A DNA stretch of 64,000 bases from JAGXTF01 sp044224315 (GTDB lineage Bacteria; Bacteroidota; Bacteroidia; NS11-12g; UBA955): the NCBI GenBank assembly GCA_044224315.1, contig JBGAKR010000003.1, forward strand, positions 186,001-250,000, in the 5' to 3' direction. Each line of letters begins with the position of its first letter. Within the stretch, counting starts at the first letter, position 1. The position numbers and the translations under genes were made by a program. Below, in pieces: positions 53,108 through 62,403 of the stretch. The notes beneath the pieces are model-generated. The model searched no databases and was not told the origin of the DNA. It saw only the letters and a list, made by a program, of their open reading frames with translations.

Positions 53108-53839
53108 TCAAAGCATCAGTTTTGCAATAACAAAGTCGGCAAACAATATTAATACACAGGCGCGCGTTACAGCACGTGTTCCGGCTTCACCTACTTCAAG
53201 CGCACCGCCCATAGTAAAGTAACCCTCGTAGGTACTTACGGTGGTAATTATAAATGCAAATACCACAGATTTTACCATTGATACGGTGAGTGTAAACATT
53301 TTAAATGATTCGCGGGCGCCCTGAATAAATTCGGTAGGAGGTACAATATTGGTAAGCTTGGCGGCCAGAATACCTCCGGAAATCATCAAAAAATTAGCCA
53401 CTATAATAAGGCATGGAATCATAATCAATCCTGCAATCAATTTGGGTAAACCCAAAAAACTGGATGAATTAATTCCCATTACTTCCAATGCATCGATTTG
53501 CTCGGTAACTCGCATATTACCCACTTCGGAGGCGATATTGGCGCCTACTTTACCCGCCAATACCAGACAGGTAATGGTTGGGGCCAGTTCTAGCAATGAG
53601 CTGTCTGATACAATGGTACCGATAATTTTTAGGGGAATGAGAGGTGATACAAGCTGATACGCAGTTTGCACCGTTGTAACTGCACCCACAAATATGGAAA
53701 TAACCGCTACAATACCTACTGAACCTACTCCAATGTTATTCATTTCGTGCAACACGCGTTGCAGAAACACCTTCACCTTTTCGGGTTTCGAAAACATATC
53801 CTGCATAAATAGCAGGTACCTACCCAATTCAAAAAACAT
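53108..53839 (-). CDS. mlaE: MlaE-like lipid ABC transporter permease
   Basis: A 243-residue permease with about five hydrophobic segments. Conserved family regions are SVGIVAVISIFVGAVTTVQ, the central LAGKVGANIASEVGNMRVTEQ with IDALEVMGI, and the C-terminal EAGTRAVTRACV. I chose the ATG at 53839 because it begins the family's usual start (ELGRYLLFMQDMFSKPEKV). A GTG at 53926 would extend it by 29 residues but lies 1 nt after a TAnnTTTG box, before the predicted transcript start. The ATPase gene follows after 3 nt. Confidence 0.88.
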   Translation of the reverse strand: MFFELGRYLLFMQDMFSKPEKVKVFLQRVLHEMNNIGVGSVGIVAVISIFVGAVTTVQTAYQLVSPLIPLKIIGTIVSDSSLLELAPTITCLVLAGKVGANIASEVGNMRVTEQIDALEVMGINSSSFLGLPKLIAGLIMIPCLIIVANFLMISGGILAAKLTNIVPPTEFIQGARESFKMFTLTVSMVKSVVFAFIITTVSTYEGYFTMGGALEVGEAGTRAVTRACVLILFADFVIAKLML

Positions 53840-53927
53840 ATTTTTTCGGGCGGTAAAAATACTGCCAACCGGCCTAATTTTAAGCCTGTATGCTTTAATA
53901 CCCCGATCAATGGGGAAAACTTCCACA

Positions 53928-53935
53928 CAAATGTA
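53928..53935 (-). promoter_or_regulatory. -7 box TACATTTG upstream of mlaE-mlaF
   Basis: Exact TAnnTTTG on the minus strand. If used, transcription starts near 53924 and the leader to the ATG at 53839 is about 85 nt. Confidence 0.5.
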
Positions 53936-54059
53936 GTCTTTTCATACACTTAAACCCCAGATTTAAAGGGATGAAGCAGGCATTTTTAATTTGTTGAGGA
54001 TTTGTGGAACTGATTTTTTTCTAAACCCGATAAATGCCTTAATTTCGCCGCCGTTTAAT

Positions 54060-55244
54060 ATGAAAGTTAACGGAAGAATTGCGGGTTTGATATTTACTCT
54101 ATTCGCAGCCGGAATTGCCTATGCGCAGCCCAAACCGGCCAAACCCGGCAAACCTAAAGAAATTGCACCTGCTGTGCAGATTTACTTCGATCTGAATAAA
54201 GCAGCAGTTAAAAAAGCAGAAAAAGCCAAACTGGATAAACTGATCGAGGATCTGAAATCCAAAAAAGAATTTAAAGTGCTCCTTACCGGGCATACCGACA
54301 GCTTGGGTAGCAATGCCTATAACGAGGAATTGTCTCAATCCAGGGTAGATAATGTATATGACTATCTTTTGGAAATGGGACTGGATTCAGCCATCATGGA
54401 AAAACATTACTATGGTGCCTCTAAACCCCGCGAAGGCAATGACGATGAAGAAAAACGCGCCAAAAACCGCCGTGTTGAAATTACCATCATCGAAAAGCCC
54501 AAACCCGTTGAAAAACCTAAACCCAAACCTGTAGTAAAAGATACCTGCAACCATGATACTACCGTATTTATCGGTTCGGGCATGAGCATAACCATGAATG
54601 TGTGCGAGTTTCATAAAATGTGCCGTGGCAAAGGTGCTGAGTGCATTACCGTGGATCGCAAAACTACCCTCGATGAAATATTTGAAAGCGGTGTAGCCCT
54701 TAAAACCCAAAAAGGTGAAGGATTTAACTGGGCCGGAATTTTTGATATCAAATTTCCAAGCGATAGCTGCCTGAAAAATGGGGCCTCCTATACATTTACC
54801 CTGGATTTGGAAACGTATAAAAAGGCCAAACTCAATGCATTTGTTGATAAAAACGGATACCTTGAGTTAGATAAGGCCACCAAAATCCGCATTGTTAAAA
54901 CCAAAACCGAAGTAAAAATTACAGTTCCGGTAAAATGCAGCGGTGTAAAAGTAATCGCCGGTACTGCAGGTAAAGGAAAAGTGGCCAAGATTAAAGACAA
55001 AACTGGCAAAATCGAAACCATGTATGTGGTATCTGATAATCCCAATACCATTTTACCCTGCACCAAAAAAGGCAAATTCTGGTACGTAAATTACAGCAGC
55101 ATCCAAGATCCTAAACTGTATGTAATGCTGCAAAATGGCGAAACCATGATTACCAATATCGACCTGAATACCATTCGCAAAACCAAGAAAAAAGGCGAAT
55201 TGCGTAAAAAGTATAAAGTTAAAACCAAACACTTGAACGGCTGA
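54060..55244 (+). CDS. OmpA-family protein with N-terminal OmpA domain and novel C-terminal region
   Basis: A 394-residue exported protein (signal VNGRIAGLIFTLFAAGIAYA). The OmpA/peptidoglycan-binding domain lies directly after the signal (about residues 35-145): IYFDLNKAAVKKAEK, VLLTGHTDSLGSNAYNEELS, SRVDNVYDYL and KNRRVEITI. A Pro/Lys linker (EKPKPVEKPKPKPVVK) leads into ~220 residues with four or more Cys that match nothing I know. OmpA domains are more often C-terminal, so the arrangement is reversed. A near-consensus TAATTTCG box sits 12 nt before the ATG. The nuoI gene starts 15 nt downstream. Confidence 0.82.
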   Translation: MKVNGRIAGLIFTLFAAGIAYAQPKPAKPGKPKEIAPAVQIYFDLNKAAVKKAEKAKLDKLIEDLKSKKEFKVLLTGHTDSLGSNAYNEELSQSRVDNVYDYLLEMGLDSAIMEKHYYGASKPREGNDDEEKRAKNRRVEITIIEKPKPVEKPKPKPVVKDTCNHDTTVFIGSGMSITMNVCEFHKMCRGKGAECITVDRKTTLDEIFESGVALKTQKGEGFNWAGIFDIKFPSDSCLKNGASYTFTLDLETYKKAKLNAFVDKNGYLELDKATKIRIVKTKTEVKITVPVKCSGVKVIAGTAGKGKVAKIKDKTGKIETMYVVSDNPNTILPCTKKGKFWYVNYSSIQDPKLYVMLQNGETMITNIDLNTIRKTKKKGELRKKYKVKTKHLNG

Positions 55245-55259
55245 TAAGCAAAATAAAAC

Positions 55260-55805
55260 ATGCAGCTCACAAACAGGTCTAAGCAGGTGGTAAACAAAAA
55301 GATGTCGTTTAAAGAACGCATCTATCTGCCTGCCATAATCGGGGGAATGTTGATTACCCTGAAGCATTTCTTTAAGAAAAAAAATACCCTCAACTACCCG
55401 GAGGTAAAGCGAGAGTATGCACCTGTATACCGCGGACAGCACGTTTTAAAACGCGATGAGGATGGCAAAGAACGCTGCACCGCCTGCGGATTATGTGCCG
55501 TGGCTTGCCCTGCCGAAGCCATTACCATGGTAGCCGCCGAACGCACCAAAGAGGAAGAAAACCTTTACCGCGAAGAAAAATATGCCGCCGTATATGAAAT
55601 CAACATGTTGCGCTGCATTTTTTGCGGACTCTGCGAAGAAGCCTGCCCCAAACAAGCTATTTTTCTTACCGACAGAATTGTGAATCCTGAAAATGATAGG
55701 GCCAGCTTTATCTATGGCAAAGACAAACTGGTAGAACCGCTAGATGCCCGCATTGATATAACCAAACGACAAGTGTGGACTTTTAATAATGAGGTGAAAA
55801 TATGA
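55260..55805 (+). CDS. nuoI: NADH-quinone oxidoreductase subunit I
   Basis: A 181-residue ferredoxin-like subunit with two [4Fe-4S] clusters (N6a/N6b): CTACGLCAVACP with Cys73/76/79/83 and CIFCGLCEEACP with Cys119/122/125/129. It carries electrons from the peripheral arm of complex I towards quinone. The N-terminal ~45 residues are basic and membrane-associated. It overlaps nuoJ by 4 nt (ATGA). It is unusual that nuoA-H are absent upstream; an OmpA-family gene is there instead. Confidence 0.95.
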   Translation: MQLTNRSKQVVNKKMSFKERIYLPAIIGGMLITLKHFFKKKNTLNYPEVKREYAPVYRGQHVLKRDEDGKERCTACGLCAVACPAEAITMVAAERTKEEENLYREEKYAAVYEINMLRCIFCGLCEEACPKQAIFLTDRIVNPENDRASFIYGKDKLVEPLDARIDITKRQVWTFNNEVKI

Positions 55806-56335
55806 TGATTCACTGGCCGTTTGTAATCCTTAGTTTCATTACCATTTTTTGTGCGCTATATGTGGTAATGAGCAAAAACCCAATACACAGCGTAATTTAC
55901 CTGATATTAACTTTCTTTTGCATCTCTGCCCATTATGTGCTTCTCAATGCACAGTTTTTGGCCATTGTAAATCTTATCGTTTATGCAGGCGCTATCATGG
56001 TGCTTTTCTTATTTGTACTAATGTTATTAAACCTGAATAAAGAAAGCGAACCGGTAAAACCAGCCAAATGGTTTATTGCCGCCGCCATTCCTTCAGGTAT
56101 GCTGCTGCTTGTGCTGGTTTCGGCCCTGCGCATGAGTATGGATCATATCTACAAAAACCCAAACGAGGGCGTTGGACTGGTAAAACAACTTGGAAATGTG
56201 CTGTTTACCCAATACCTGGTTCCATTTGAACTTAGTGGTATTCTGTTCCTGGCAGCAATGGTAGGGGCAGTTTTACTGGGTAAACGCGATAAAGATAATG
56301 AGCCCGATACAAAGGAGGTATCTGAAAATCAATGA
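55802..56335 (+). CDS. nuoJ: NADH-quinone oxidoreductase subunit J
   Basis: A 177-residue membrane subunit with five helices. Family features are [20 protein letters not shown] and the pi-bulge helix region [19 protein letters not shown]. It belongs to the proton-pumping membrane arm of complex I. It overlaps nuoI and nuoK by 4 nt each, indicating strict coupling. Confidence 0.95.
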   Translation: MMIHWPFVILSFITIFCALYVVMSKNPIHSVIYLILTFFCISAHYVLLNAQFLAIVNLIVYAGAIMVLFLFVLMLLNLNKESEPVKPAKWFIAAAIPSGMLLLVLVSALRMSMDHIYKNPNEGVGLVKQLGNVLFTQYLVPFELSGILFLAAMVGAVLLGKRDKDNEPDTKEVSENQ

Positions 56336-56661
56336 GTCTGCTTTCGGTTTTTGATGCAAATCTGGAAATAAGCGGCTATATATACTTGGCATGCGTGCTT
56401 TTTTGCATTGGCCTCTTTGGAGTGCTTTACCGCAGAAATGCCATTGTTTTGCTAATGTGCATAGAGCTGATGATGAATGCAGTAAACCTGCTTTTTGTGG
56501 CCCTTTCATCGTATATGGGCGACTCGAACGGGCAACTGATGGTGTTTTTTATAATGGTAGTGGCAGCGGCCGAAGCGGCTGTAGGTTTGGCTATTCTGGT
56601 AATGATTTATCGCAATACCCGCACTACTGATGTTAGTTTCCTGGATAAATTGAAAGGCTGA
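56332..56661 (+). CDS. nuoK: NADH-quinone oxidoreductase subunit K
   Basis: A 109-residue, three-helix subunit of the complex I membrane arm. The conserved glutamates of TM2 and TM3 are in [19 protein letters not shown] and [15 protein letters not shown]. It overlaps nuoJ by 4 nt and nuoL by 1 nt (TGATG). Confidence 0.95.
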   Translation: MSLLSVFDANLEISGYIYLACVLFCIGLFGVLYRRNAIVLLMCIELMMNAVNLLFVALSSYMGDSNGQLMVFFIMVVAAAEAAVGLAILVMIYRNTRTTDVSFLDKLKG

Positions 56662-58604
56662 TGCAAAATCTGGCTCTCATAATACTTATACCCCTGGCGG
56701 GCTTTGCCATTACTGGTTTATTTGGCAAAATGCTGCCCAAAATGGTTTCGGGCTGGATTGCCTCCTTGGCTGTGCTTATCTCATTTGTGCTTTCGGTAGG
56801 TGTTTTTAATCACCTGCGTGGCGCTGAAGCAGGGCTGCACCAATCTTTGTTTACCTTCCTTAGCATAGGCAATTTGCACGTAGAATTTTCGCTGCAAGCC
56901 GATCATCTTACCGCCCTGATGATGCTGATTATCACAGGCATCGGGTTTTTAATTCATATTTATTCCATTGCCTATATGAAGGAGGATGCAGGTTTCTTCA
57001 AATTCTTTGCATACCTCAACCTTTTTATATTCAATATGCTTGTGCTGGTAATGGGTAGCAACTTCCTGATGCTGTTTTTTGGCTGGGAAGGGGTAGGACT
57101 TTGCTCATACCTGCTAATTGGTTTCTGGTACGAAAATGTTGATTATGGCAAAGCAGCCCGCAAAGCTTTTGTAATGAACCGCATTGGCGATTTGGGATTG
57201 CTGATTGGCCTTTTCTTAATCATTGCCGAATTCGGATCGCTTGAATACAGCGTAGTGTTTGATAAAATTGCTACCAACCATTTTAATGGTGAAATGGTAA
57301 CTGCCATTGCCATATTATTGTTTATTGGCGCCATGGGTAAAAGTGCCCAGATTCCCCTGTATACATGGTTGCCAGATGCGATGGCAGGTCCAACCCCTGT
57401 ATCTGCACTTATACATGCTGCCACTATGGTAACTGCGGGTATCTATTTGGTTACACGTTGTCACTTACTCTATGATCATGCCCAAATAGCCCAACACCTT
57501 ATACTATATGTGGGACTAGCTACCTCCATTATAGCGGCGCTTATTGGATTAAAACAAAATGATATTAAAAAGGTATTGGCATACTCCACAGTTTCCCAAC
57601 TGGGACTCATGTTCGTAGCTTTGGGAGTAGGAGCTTATACCTCGGCCATGTTTCATCTTACCACCCATGCATTCTTTAAAGCCCTGCTTTTCCTTGGTTC
57701 GGGTAGTGTGATTCATGGTATGCACCACGAGCAGGACATTCGCAAAATGGGCGGACTGCGCAAATTAATGCCCCTTACTTATTGGACCTTTTTATTGGGA
57801 ACTTTGGCTATTTGCGGAGCTCCATTCTTTTCGGGTTTCTTTTCTAAAGACGAGATTCTGGCCGATGTTTATAAAGAAAATGTAGTGGTTTGGGCCTTGG
57901 CTGTAGGCAGTGCAGGTATTACCTGTGTATATATGCTGCGTGTTTTTGCTGTAACCTTTTTGGGCACTTTCCGTGGCACCGAAGAACAAAAGCACCACGT
58001 GCACGAGTCTCCGGCCCTTATGACCATTCCTTTGGTTGTATTGGCAATTCTATCGGTATTTGGCGGCTTTCTTAATATGCCACCCGTTATTTCAGAATCT
58101 ATGGCCCATGCATTTAAAAAATGGCTCGAACCAGTTATCGGAATCTCCGAAGCCCATCATGAGCCGTTATCACAACTAACCCAACTAAACCTGGCTGCGG
58201 TTACGGTGGTAATTTTAGGTATTGCCTATATCTATGTAAGAGGTAAGTATGTATCTAAAAATGCAGTGCCCGAAGCCGATGAAGCCCAGGTGGGTGCAGG
58301 CAAATTACTCGCCAATAAATTTTATGTGGATGAGGTGTATGATGCCGCGTTTACCGAACCCGTAAATGCCACCGGAGAAGCTTTGTATAAAACGGTTGAT
58401 CGCAAAGGTATCGACGCACTGGTAAACGGAGTTGGCAAATTGGTGCGCTGGTGCAGCAATCGTATTTCAGGCATTCAAAATGGCAACATCGAATATTACT
58501 TGTTATACATGGCCATAGGGGTTGTACTCATTATTGCCCTGTCTCATGCAGGTGCTATCATGGATAATTTTAAAGCACTTAGCGGTGCTGCAACAAATCG
58601 TTAA
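56661..58604 (+). CDS. nuoL: NADH-quinone oxidoreductase subunit L
   Basis: A 647-residue antiporter-like subunit at the distal end of the complex I membrane arm. Conserved elements are FFGWEGVGLCSYLLIGFW, the proton channel region TWLPDAMAGPTPVSALIHAA, the Lys/His-rich LKQNDIKKVLAYSTVSQLG, and the long C-terminal lateral helix region (about 500-640). The length is normal. Its stop is 21 nt before nuoM. Confidence 0.96.
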   Translation: MQNLALIILIPLAGFAITGLFGKMLPKMVSGWIASLAVLISFVLSVGVFNHLRGAEAGLHQSLFTFLSIGNLHVEFSLQADHLTALMMLIITGIGFLIHIYSIAYMKEDAGFFKFFAYLNLFIFNMLVLVMGSNFLMLFFGWEGVGLCSYLLIGFWYENVDYGKAARKAFVMNRIGDLGLLIGLFLIIAEFGSLEYSVVFDKIATNHFNGEMVTAIAILLFIGAMGKSAQIPLYTWLPDAMAGPTPVSALIHAATMVTAGIYLVTRCHLLYDHAQIAQHLILYVGLATSIIAALIGLKQNDIKKVLAYSTVSQLGLMFVALGVGAYTSAMFHLTTHAFFKALLFLGSGSVIHGMHHEQDIRKMGGLRKLMPLTYWTFLLGTLAICGAPFFSGFFSKDEILADVYKENVVVWALAVGSAGITCVYMLRVFAVTFLGTFRGTEEQKHHVHESPALMTIPLVVLAILSVFGGFLNMPPVISESMAHAFKKWLEPVIGISEAHHEPLSQLTQLNLAAVTVVILGIAYIYVRGKYVSKNAVPEADEAQVGAGKLLANKFYVDEVYDAAFTEPVNATGEALYKTVDRKGIDALVNGVGKLVRWCSNRISGIQNGNIEYYLLYMAIGVVLIIALSHAGAIMDNFKALSGAATNR

Positions 58605-58625
58605 AAATAAGGGAGAGAAAAAGAT

Positions 58626-60080
58626 TTGGAACTGATATTAATTCCCATAATCGCCGGTTTACTGGCAGCCTTTGGTGGAAAGCAAGCCAGGTGGTTAGCA
58701 TTATTGGGCTCGCTTGCAACCCTTGCTATTGTTGTTATTCGCCTTAATGGCTTTAACCCGGATGGCAGTTTTAACTATGTTTTTGATAAAGCATGGTTTT
58801 CATCCTCCATTCATTTTAAAATCGGAATAGATGGTATAACTATGGTTATGCTATTGCTAACCAATATTTTAAGCCCACTTGTTTTATTAGTGGCCGCCAA
58901 CAACAAATCCAACCTAGATAAAGCCACACTTTTTGCATTAATTGTAGGGATGCAGGGTGCTCTCAACGGGGTATTTTTAGCTATGGATGGGCTTATGTTC
59001 TACATTTTCTGGGAACTGGCACTTATTCCGGTTTACTTCATTGCCGCTATGTGGGGTGAAGGCGATCGTTTCCGCACCACCCTTAAATTCTTCATTTATA
59101 CCTTTATTGGTTCTTTGGCAATGCTCGCCTCGCTTATTTTCCTTTATTCAAAAACTCCGGATTTGGGCAGTTTTGATTACCAGGCATTATTGGATGTACA
59201 ACTCAGCAGGGCAGAGGCTATTTGGGTAGGGGCTGGTATTTTATTGGCATTTGCTGTAAAAATTCCATTACTGCCCTTGCATAGCTGGCAACCCGATACT
59301 TATACCGAAGCCCCCACCAGCGGCACAATGCTGCTAAGTGGTATTATGCTTAAAATGGGTTTATACGGATTAATCCGCTGGTTTTTCCCATTGGTTCCCG
59401 AAGCTATGGACCTGTTTGCACCCATCATTATAATAGTGGGTGTATTGGGTGTGCTATATGGAGCCCTTATAGCCATAAGACAAAATGATATGAAACGCCT
59501 TATTGCGTTTTCATCCTTATCTCACGTAGGTTTAATAGCCGCAGGTATAGCCACTTTAACGGTTGATGGTATAAGCGGCGCTGTATTACAAATGTTTAAC
59601 CATGGTGTAAACGTGGTGGGGTTGTTTTTTGCCATAGAGGTCATTCAAAGCCGAGCAGGTACCCGTGATTTGGGTCAGCTGGGAGGTATTGCCAAACAAG
59701 CTCCGGTATTTGCGGTTGCATTTTTGCTGCTGGTGTTTGGCACTACCGCGGTGCCGTTTACAAACGGTTTTCCGGGTGAATTGCTGTTGCTGAAATCCGT
59801 TTTTAGCAAAAGCATAATTTGGGGAATTTTAGCCGGAATAACCATTATTCTGTGTGCTGTGTATATGCTTAGAATGTATCAGTTCTCAATGCTGGGTAAG
59901 CCTAAATCGGGCATATACCTGTTTCCGGATTTGAACTGGAATGAGAAAATCATCTTTGCTGTGCTGGTAATACTGGTAATAGCAATAGGTGTATTCCCCC
60001 AATGGATGATAGAGCTTTGCGGTCCGAGTGTGAAAAAAACGCTCAGTTTATTTGTTAATGCTACAGGAGGTATGATATGA
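58626..60080 (+). CDS. nuoM: NADH-quinone oxidoreductase subunit M
   Basis: A 484-residue antiporter-like proton channel subunit. Typical motifs are FYIFWELALIPVYFIAAMWG (with the conserved Glu), LPLHSWQPDTYTEAPTSGTM and IRQNDMKRLIAFSSLSHVG. The start is a TTG preceded by a purine-rich GGGAGAG about 9 nt upstream, a Shine-Dalgarno-like site; no ATG is available near the expected N-terminus. It overlaps nuoN by 4 nt. Confidence 0.95.
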   Translation: MELILIPIIAGLLAAFGGKQARWLALLGSLATLAIVVIRLNGFNPDGSFNYVFDKAWFSSSIHFKIGIDGITMVMLLLTNILSPLVLLVAANNKSNLDKATLFALIVGMQGALNGVFLAMDGLMFYIFWELALIPVYFIAAMWGEGDRFRTTLKFFIYTFIGSLAMLASLIFLYSKTPDLGSFDYQALLDVQLSRAEAIWVGAGILLAFAVKIPLLPLHSWQPDTYTEAPTSGTMLLSGIMLKMGLYGLIRWFFPLVPEAMDLFAPIIIIVGVLGVLYGALIAIRQNDMKRLIAFSSLSHVGLIAAGIATLTVDGISGAVLQMFNHGVNVVGLFFAIEVIQSRAGTRDLGQLGGIAKQAPVFAVAFLLLVFGTTAVPFTNGFPGELLLLKSVFSKSIIWGILAGITIILCAVYMLRMYQFSMLGKPKSGIYLFPDLNWNEKIIFAVLVILVIAIGVFPQWMIELCGPSVKKTLSLFVNATGGMI

Positions 60081-61489
60081 AAGGGTTACTGGTAATTTTT
60101 CTGGGCGCAATAGTTGTACTCTTTACCGGGTTAGGCAAAAAAGAAACACGCAATCTGCCGCTGATTTTTATATTGCTTGCAGCTGCGCTGGGATTTGTGG
60201 TGTACGATTTGGTTTCTGAAGCCCAATGGAGTTTCGAAGCCGAGCATGTGCCCATTTATATGATGTATTTCGACCGTTCTGCTTTGGCTTTCGAAGGGGT
60301 ATTAATTCTTGCCACCTTGTGGATTTTGGGATTGTTTAACCAAAAAGAAACCACTGGTTCGGATCTGCAAGGATTGATTCTGTTTAGCCTTTGCGGTGGA
60401 ATATTGCTCACTTCTTTCACCAATATAGTCATGCTGTTTTTAGGCTTGGAAGCACTTTCCATTCCTCTTTATGTATTGGCCGGCAGTAAAAAACACAATC
60501 TAAAAAGCAATGAAGCTGCTATTAAGTATTTCTTAATGGGGGCATTCTCTACAGTTATATTCTTATTGGGTTGCGCCCTGGTATATGGTTCTACGGGTGC
60601 CCTGGATTTAGACAGTATCAATCGCATATTTGCCAATTTGGCTCATATGGGTTCAATTCCGGCTTTATCCACAGTGGGCATAGCCCTTATTGTAGTTTCC
60701 ATGTGCTTTAAAGTAGCTGCAATTCCCTTCCATTTCTGGAGTCCGGATGTTTACGAAGGCAGTCCAAACCGCGCCACTGTTTTTATGGCCGTGGTGGTTA
60801 AAATAGCTGCATTTGCCGCATTTTTCCGTTTGTTTAGCATCTTCTTCCAGTATACTACCGCTTTCTGGGCCCCCTTAATTGCAGTTATTGCAGCCATTAC
60901 CATTTTGGTGGGCAATATTCTGGCGGTGCGCCAAACCAATGTAAAACGCACACTGGCCTACAGTTCGGTGGCACACTCGGGATATATGTTACTGGCACTT
61001 TTATGCATGCCCGAATTGGGTATTAAAGCACTGCTTATCTATAGCATAGCCTATGCAGCTGGTTCATGCACCATATTCTATTTGTTTAATAAGGTAAGCG
61101 TAAACGGTGATGAAAGTTTTGATGCGTTTAATGGATTTGGAAAAACCAATAAATTGGGCGGATTGGCTCTGACTATTGCCATGTTTTCCTTGGCTGGTAT
61201 TCCTCTTACAGCGGGTTTTGCCGGAAAATACAGCCTTTTCAGCGCCGCATTTGTGGGTTATAAATGGGTTGTGCTGGTTGCGTTGCTCGGCTCGGCTATT
61301 AGCATTGTATACTATTTCCGCATATTTAAAAGCGCATTTTTCCATCCCATTGAGTCCGATGTTCAATGTCAGGCGATTGAAAGTGCCTGGTACGAAAAAT
61401 TGCTTTTAACCGTTGTTGTAATTGTAATTCTTGGGCTGGGTATAGTGCCATCACTCATAACCGGTTTTCAATATCTCTATTTGCAATAA
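60077..61489 (+). CDS. nuoN: NADH-quinone oxidoreductase subunit N
   Basis: A 470-residue antiporter-like proton channel subunit and the last of the complex I cluster. Conserved segments are LFLGLEALSIPLYVLAGSK, AAIPFHFWSPDVYEGSPNR and VRQTNVKRTLAYSSVAHSG. It overlaps nuoM by 4 nt. No strong T-tract terminator follows, only a weak AACCT-GAAGT-AGGTT stem at about 61500. Confidence 0.95.
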   Translation: MKGLLVIFLGAIVVLFTGLGKKETRNLPLIFILLAAALGFVVYDLVSEAQWSFEAEHVPIYMMYFDRSALAFEGVLILATLWILGLFNQKETTGSDLQGLILFSLCGGILLTSFTNIVMLFLGLEALSIPLYVLAGSKKHNLKSNEAAIKYFLMGAFSTVIFLLGCALVYGSTGALDLDSINRIFANLAHMGSIPALSTVGIALIVVSMCFKVAAIPFHFWSPDVYEGSPNRATVFMAVVVKIAAFAAFFRLFSIFFQYTTAFWAPLIAVIAAITILVGNILAVRQTNVKRTLAYSSVAHSGYMLLALLCMPELGIKALLIYSIAYAAGSCTIFYLFNKVSVNGDESFDAFNGFGKTNKLGGLALTIAMFSLAGIPLTAGFAGKYSLFSAAFVGYKWVVLVALLGSAISIVYYFRIFKSAFFHPIESDVQCQAIESAWYEKLLLTVVVIVILGLGIVPSLITGFQYLYLQ

Positions 61490-61527
61490 TTCCCTTTTAA
61501 CCTGAAGTAGGTTAGGGGTTTGCATAT

Positions 61528-61535
61528 TAGTTTTG
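61528..61535 (+). promoter_or_regulatory. -7 box TAGTTTTG of the lipoprotein after nuoN
   Basis: Exact TAnnTTTG, 5 nt before the ATG at 61541. It lies downstream of the ATG at 61520, excluding that start. Confidence 0.7.
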
Positions 61536-61540
61536 CAAAT

Positions 61541-61963
61541 ATGAAAAAACAATTTCTGCTGGGTGTAGTGTTCCTTTCTCTTTTAGTGATTCAATCTTGT
61601 AGGTATAAAGACGGTCCCAAATTTACTTTGAGGAGTGCAAAAGCGCGCATTACCAACACCTGGCGCATGCATCATTATATCGACAATGGTACAGACAAAA
61701 CCAACGATTTTAATAATGTTTGGCCCAATTGGAAACTGGAGCTAAAGTCGGATAACAATTACACCATATCCACCACTTCATTTATTCCATTTTCTGAGTC
61801 GGGTACCTGGGTGTTAAACGATGCCAAAACTGAATTGAACCTGAAAAAGAACAATTCGGGCAACAATATCTGGATTATTTCTCGCCTGAAAAGCAAGGAG
61901 TTATGGGCCCACCAAACCGATGGCAATGGGCACTTAATCGAATATCAGTTGATAGCCGATTAA
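61541..61963 (+). CDS. Small lipocalin-like lipoprotein
   Basis: A 140-residue lipoprotein with signal MKKQFLLGVVFLSLLVI and lipobox IQSC. The rest is a beta-rich domain with the lipocalin-like pattern KARITNTWRMHHYIDNG, then WKLELKSDNNYTIS and SGTWVLNDAKTELNLKKN, reminiscent of DUF5004-like proteins. It is similar in size and layout to the lipoprotein at 49850-50305 but not a close copy. The start is set by the promoter box 5 nt upstream. Confidence 0.75.
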   Translation: MKKQFLLGVVFLSLLVIQSCRYKDGPKFTLRSAKARITNTWRMHHYIDNGTDKTNDFNNVWPNWKLELKSDNNYTISTTSFIPFSESGTWVLNDAKTELNLKKNNSGNNIWIISRLKSKELWAHQTDGNGHLIEYQLIAD

Positions 61964-61964
61964 A

Positions 61965-62399
61965 TTATTTTACTTCTGCTACACTATCCACAAAATAGGT
62001 AGTTTCGCCCCGCCAGTTAAATCGGCTTAGCTTTTCCCGGTAATGCAGTCTTACCTCATGCTTGGTAAGCATGGCATCTTCCAGCTTTTTAATAATTTCA
62101 GTTTTATCCCGATCTACACTAAAATCCCAGTATTTACTTGCAATACCAGCCTGATCGTCGGGTGTTATTGTTCCCAAATAAATTTGGCCTTCCCAGGTTT
62201 TAAATACATACCCTTTTTGAGAAAATTTAATGAGTTTACCCGCCCTGTAACCTTGGCTATAGGTAAAAAAATAACCAATGGTAAAATACAGTGCAATTCC
62301 AATGACCGCCAATACTCCAATTCTCCATAACCATTTGCGCAGCCAGCTTTTCTTAGGTTGGGGCTTTATTTCATTTGTACTATTTATCTGGGCTTCCAT
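61965..62399 (-). CDS. Small single-span membrane protein of unknown function
   Basis: A 144-residue protein. A basic cytoplasmic N-terminus (KPQPKKSWLRKWLWR) precedes one membrane helix (IGVLAVIGIALYFTIGYFF) and a conserved-looking domain (YSQGYRAGKLIKFSQKGYVF, EGQIYLGTI, SRFNWRGETTYFVDSV). I believe similar proteins are common in Bacteroidota, sometimes carrying a misleading 6-phosphogluconate dehydrogenase label; nothing here supports that enzyme. It begins 4 nt after the PPK2 stop and is probably co-transcribed with it. Confidence 0.7.
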   Translation of the reverse strand: MEAQINSTNEIKPQPKKSWLRKWLWRIGVLAVIGIALYFTIGYFFTYSQGYRAGKLIKFSQKGYVFKTWEGQIYLGTITPDDQAGIASKYWDFSVDRDKTEIIKKLEDAMLTKHEVRLHYREKLSRFNWRGETTYFVDSVAEVK

Positions 62400-62403
62400 T
62401 TTT

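Noticed and set aside
53840..53926. GTG start at 53926 for mlaE
   Set aside because: It would add 29 residues not seen in the family and lies 1 nt after the TACATTTG box, ahead of the predicted transcript start.
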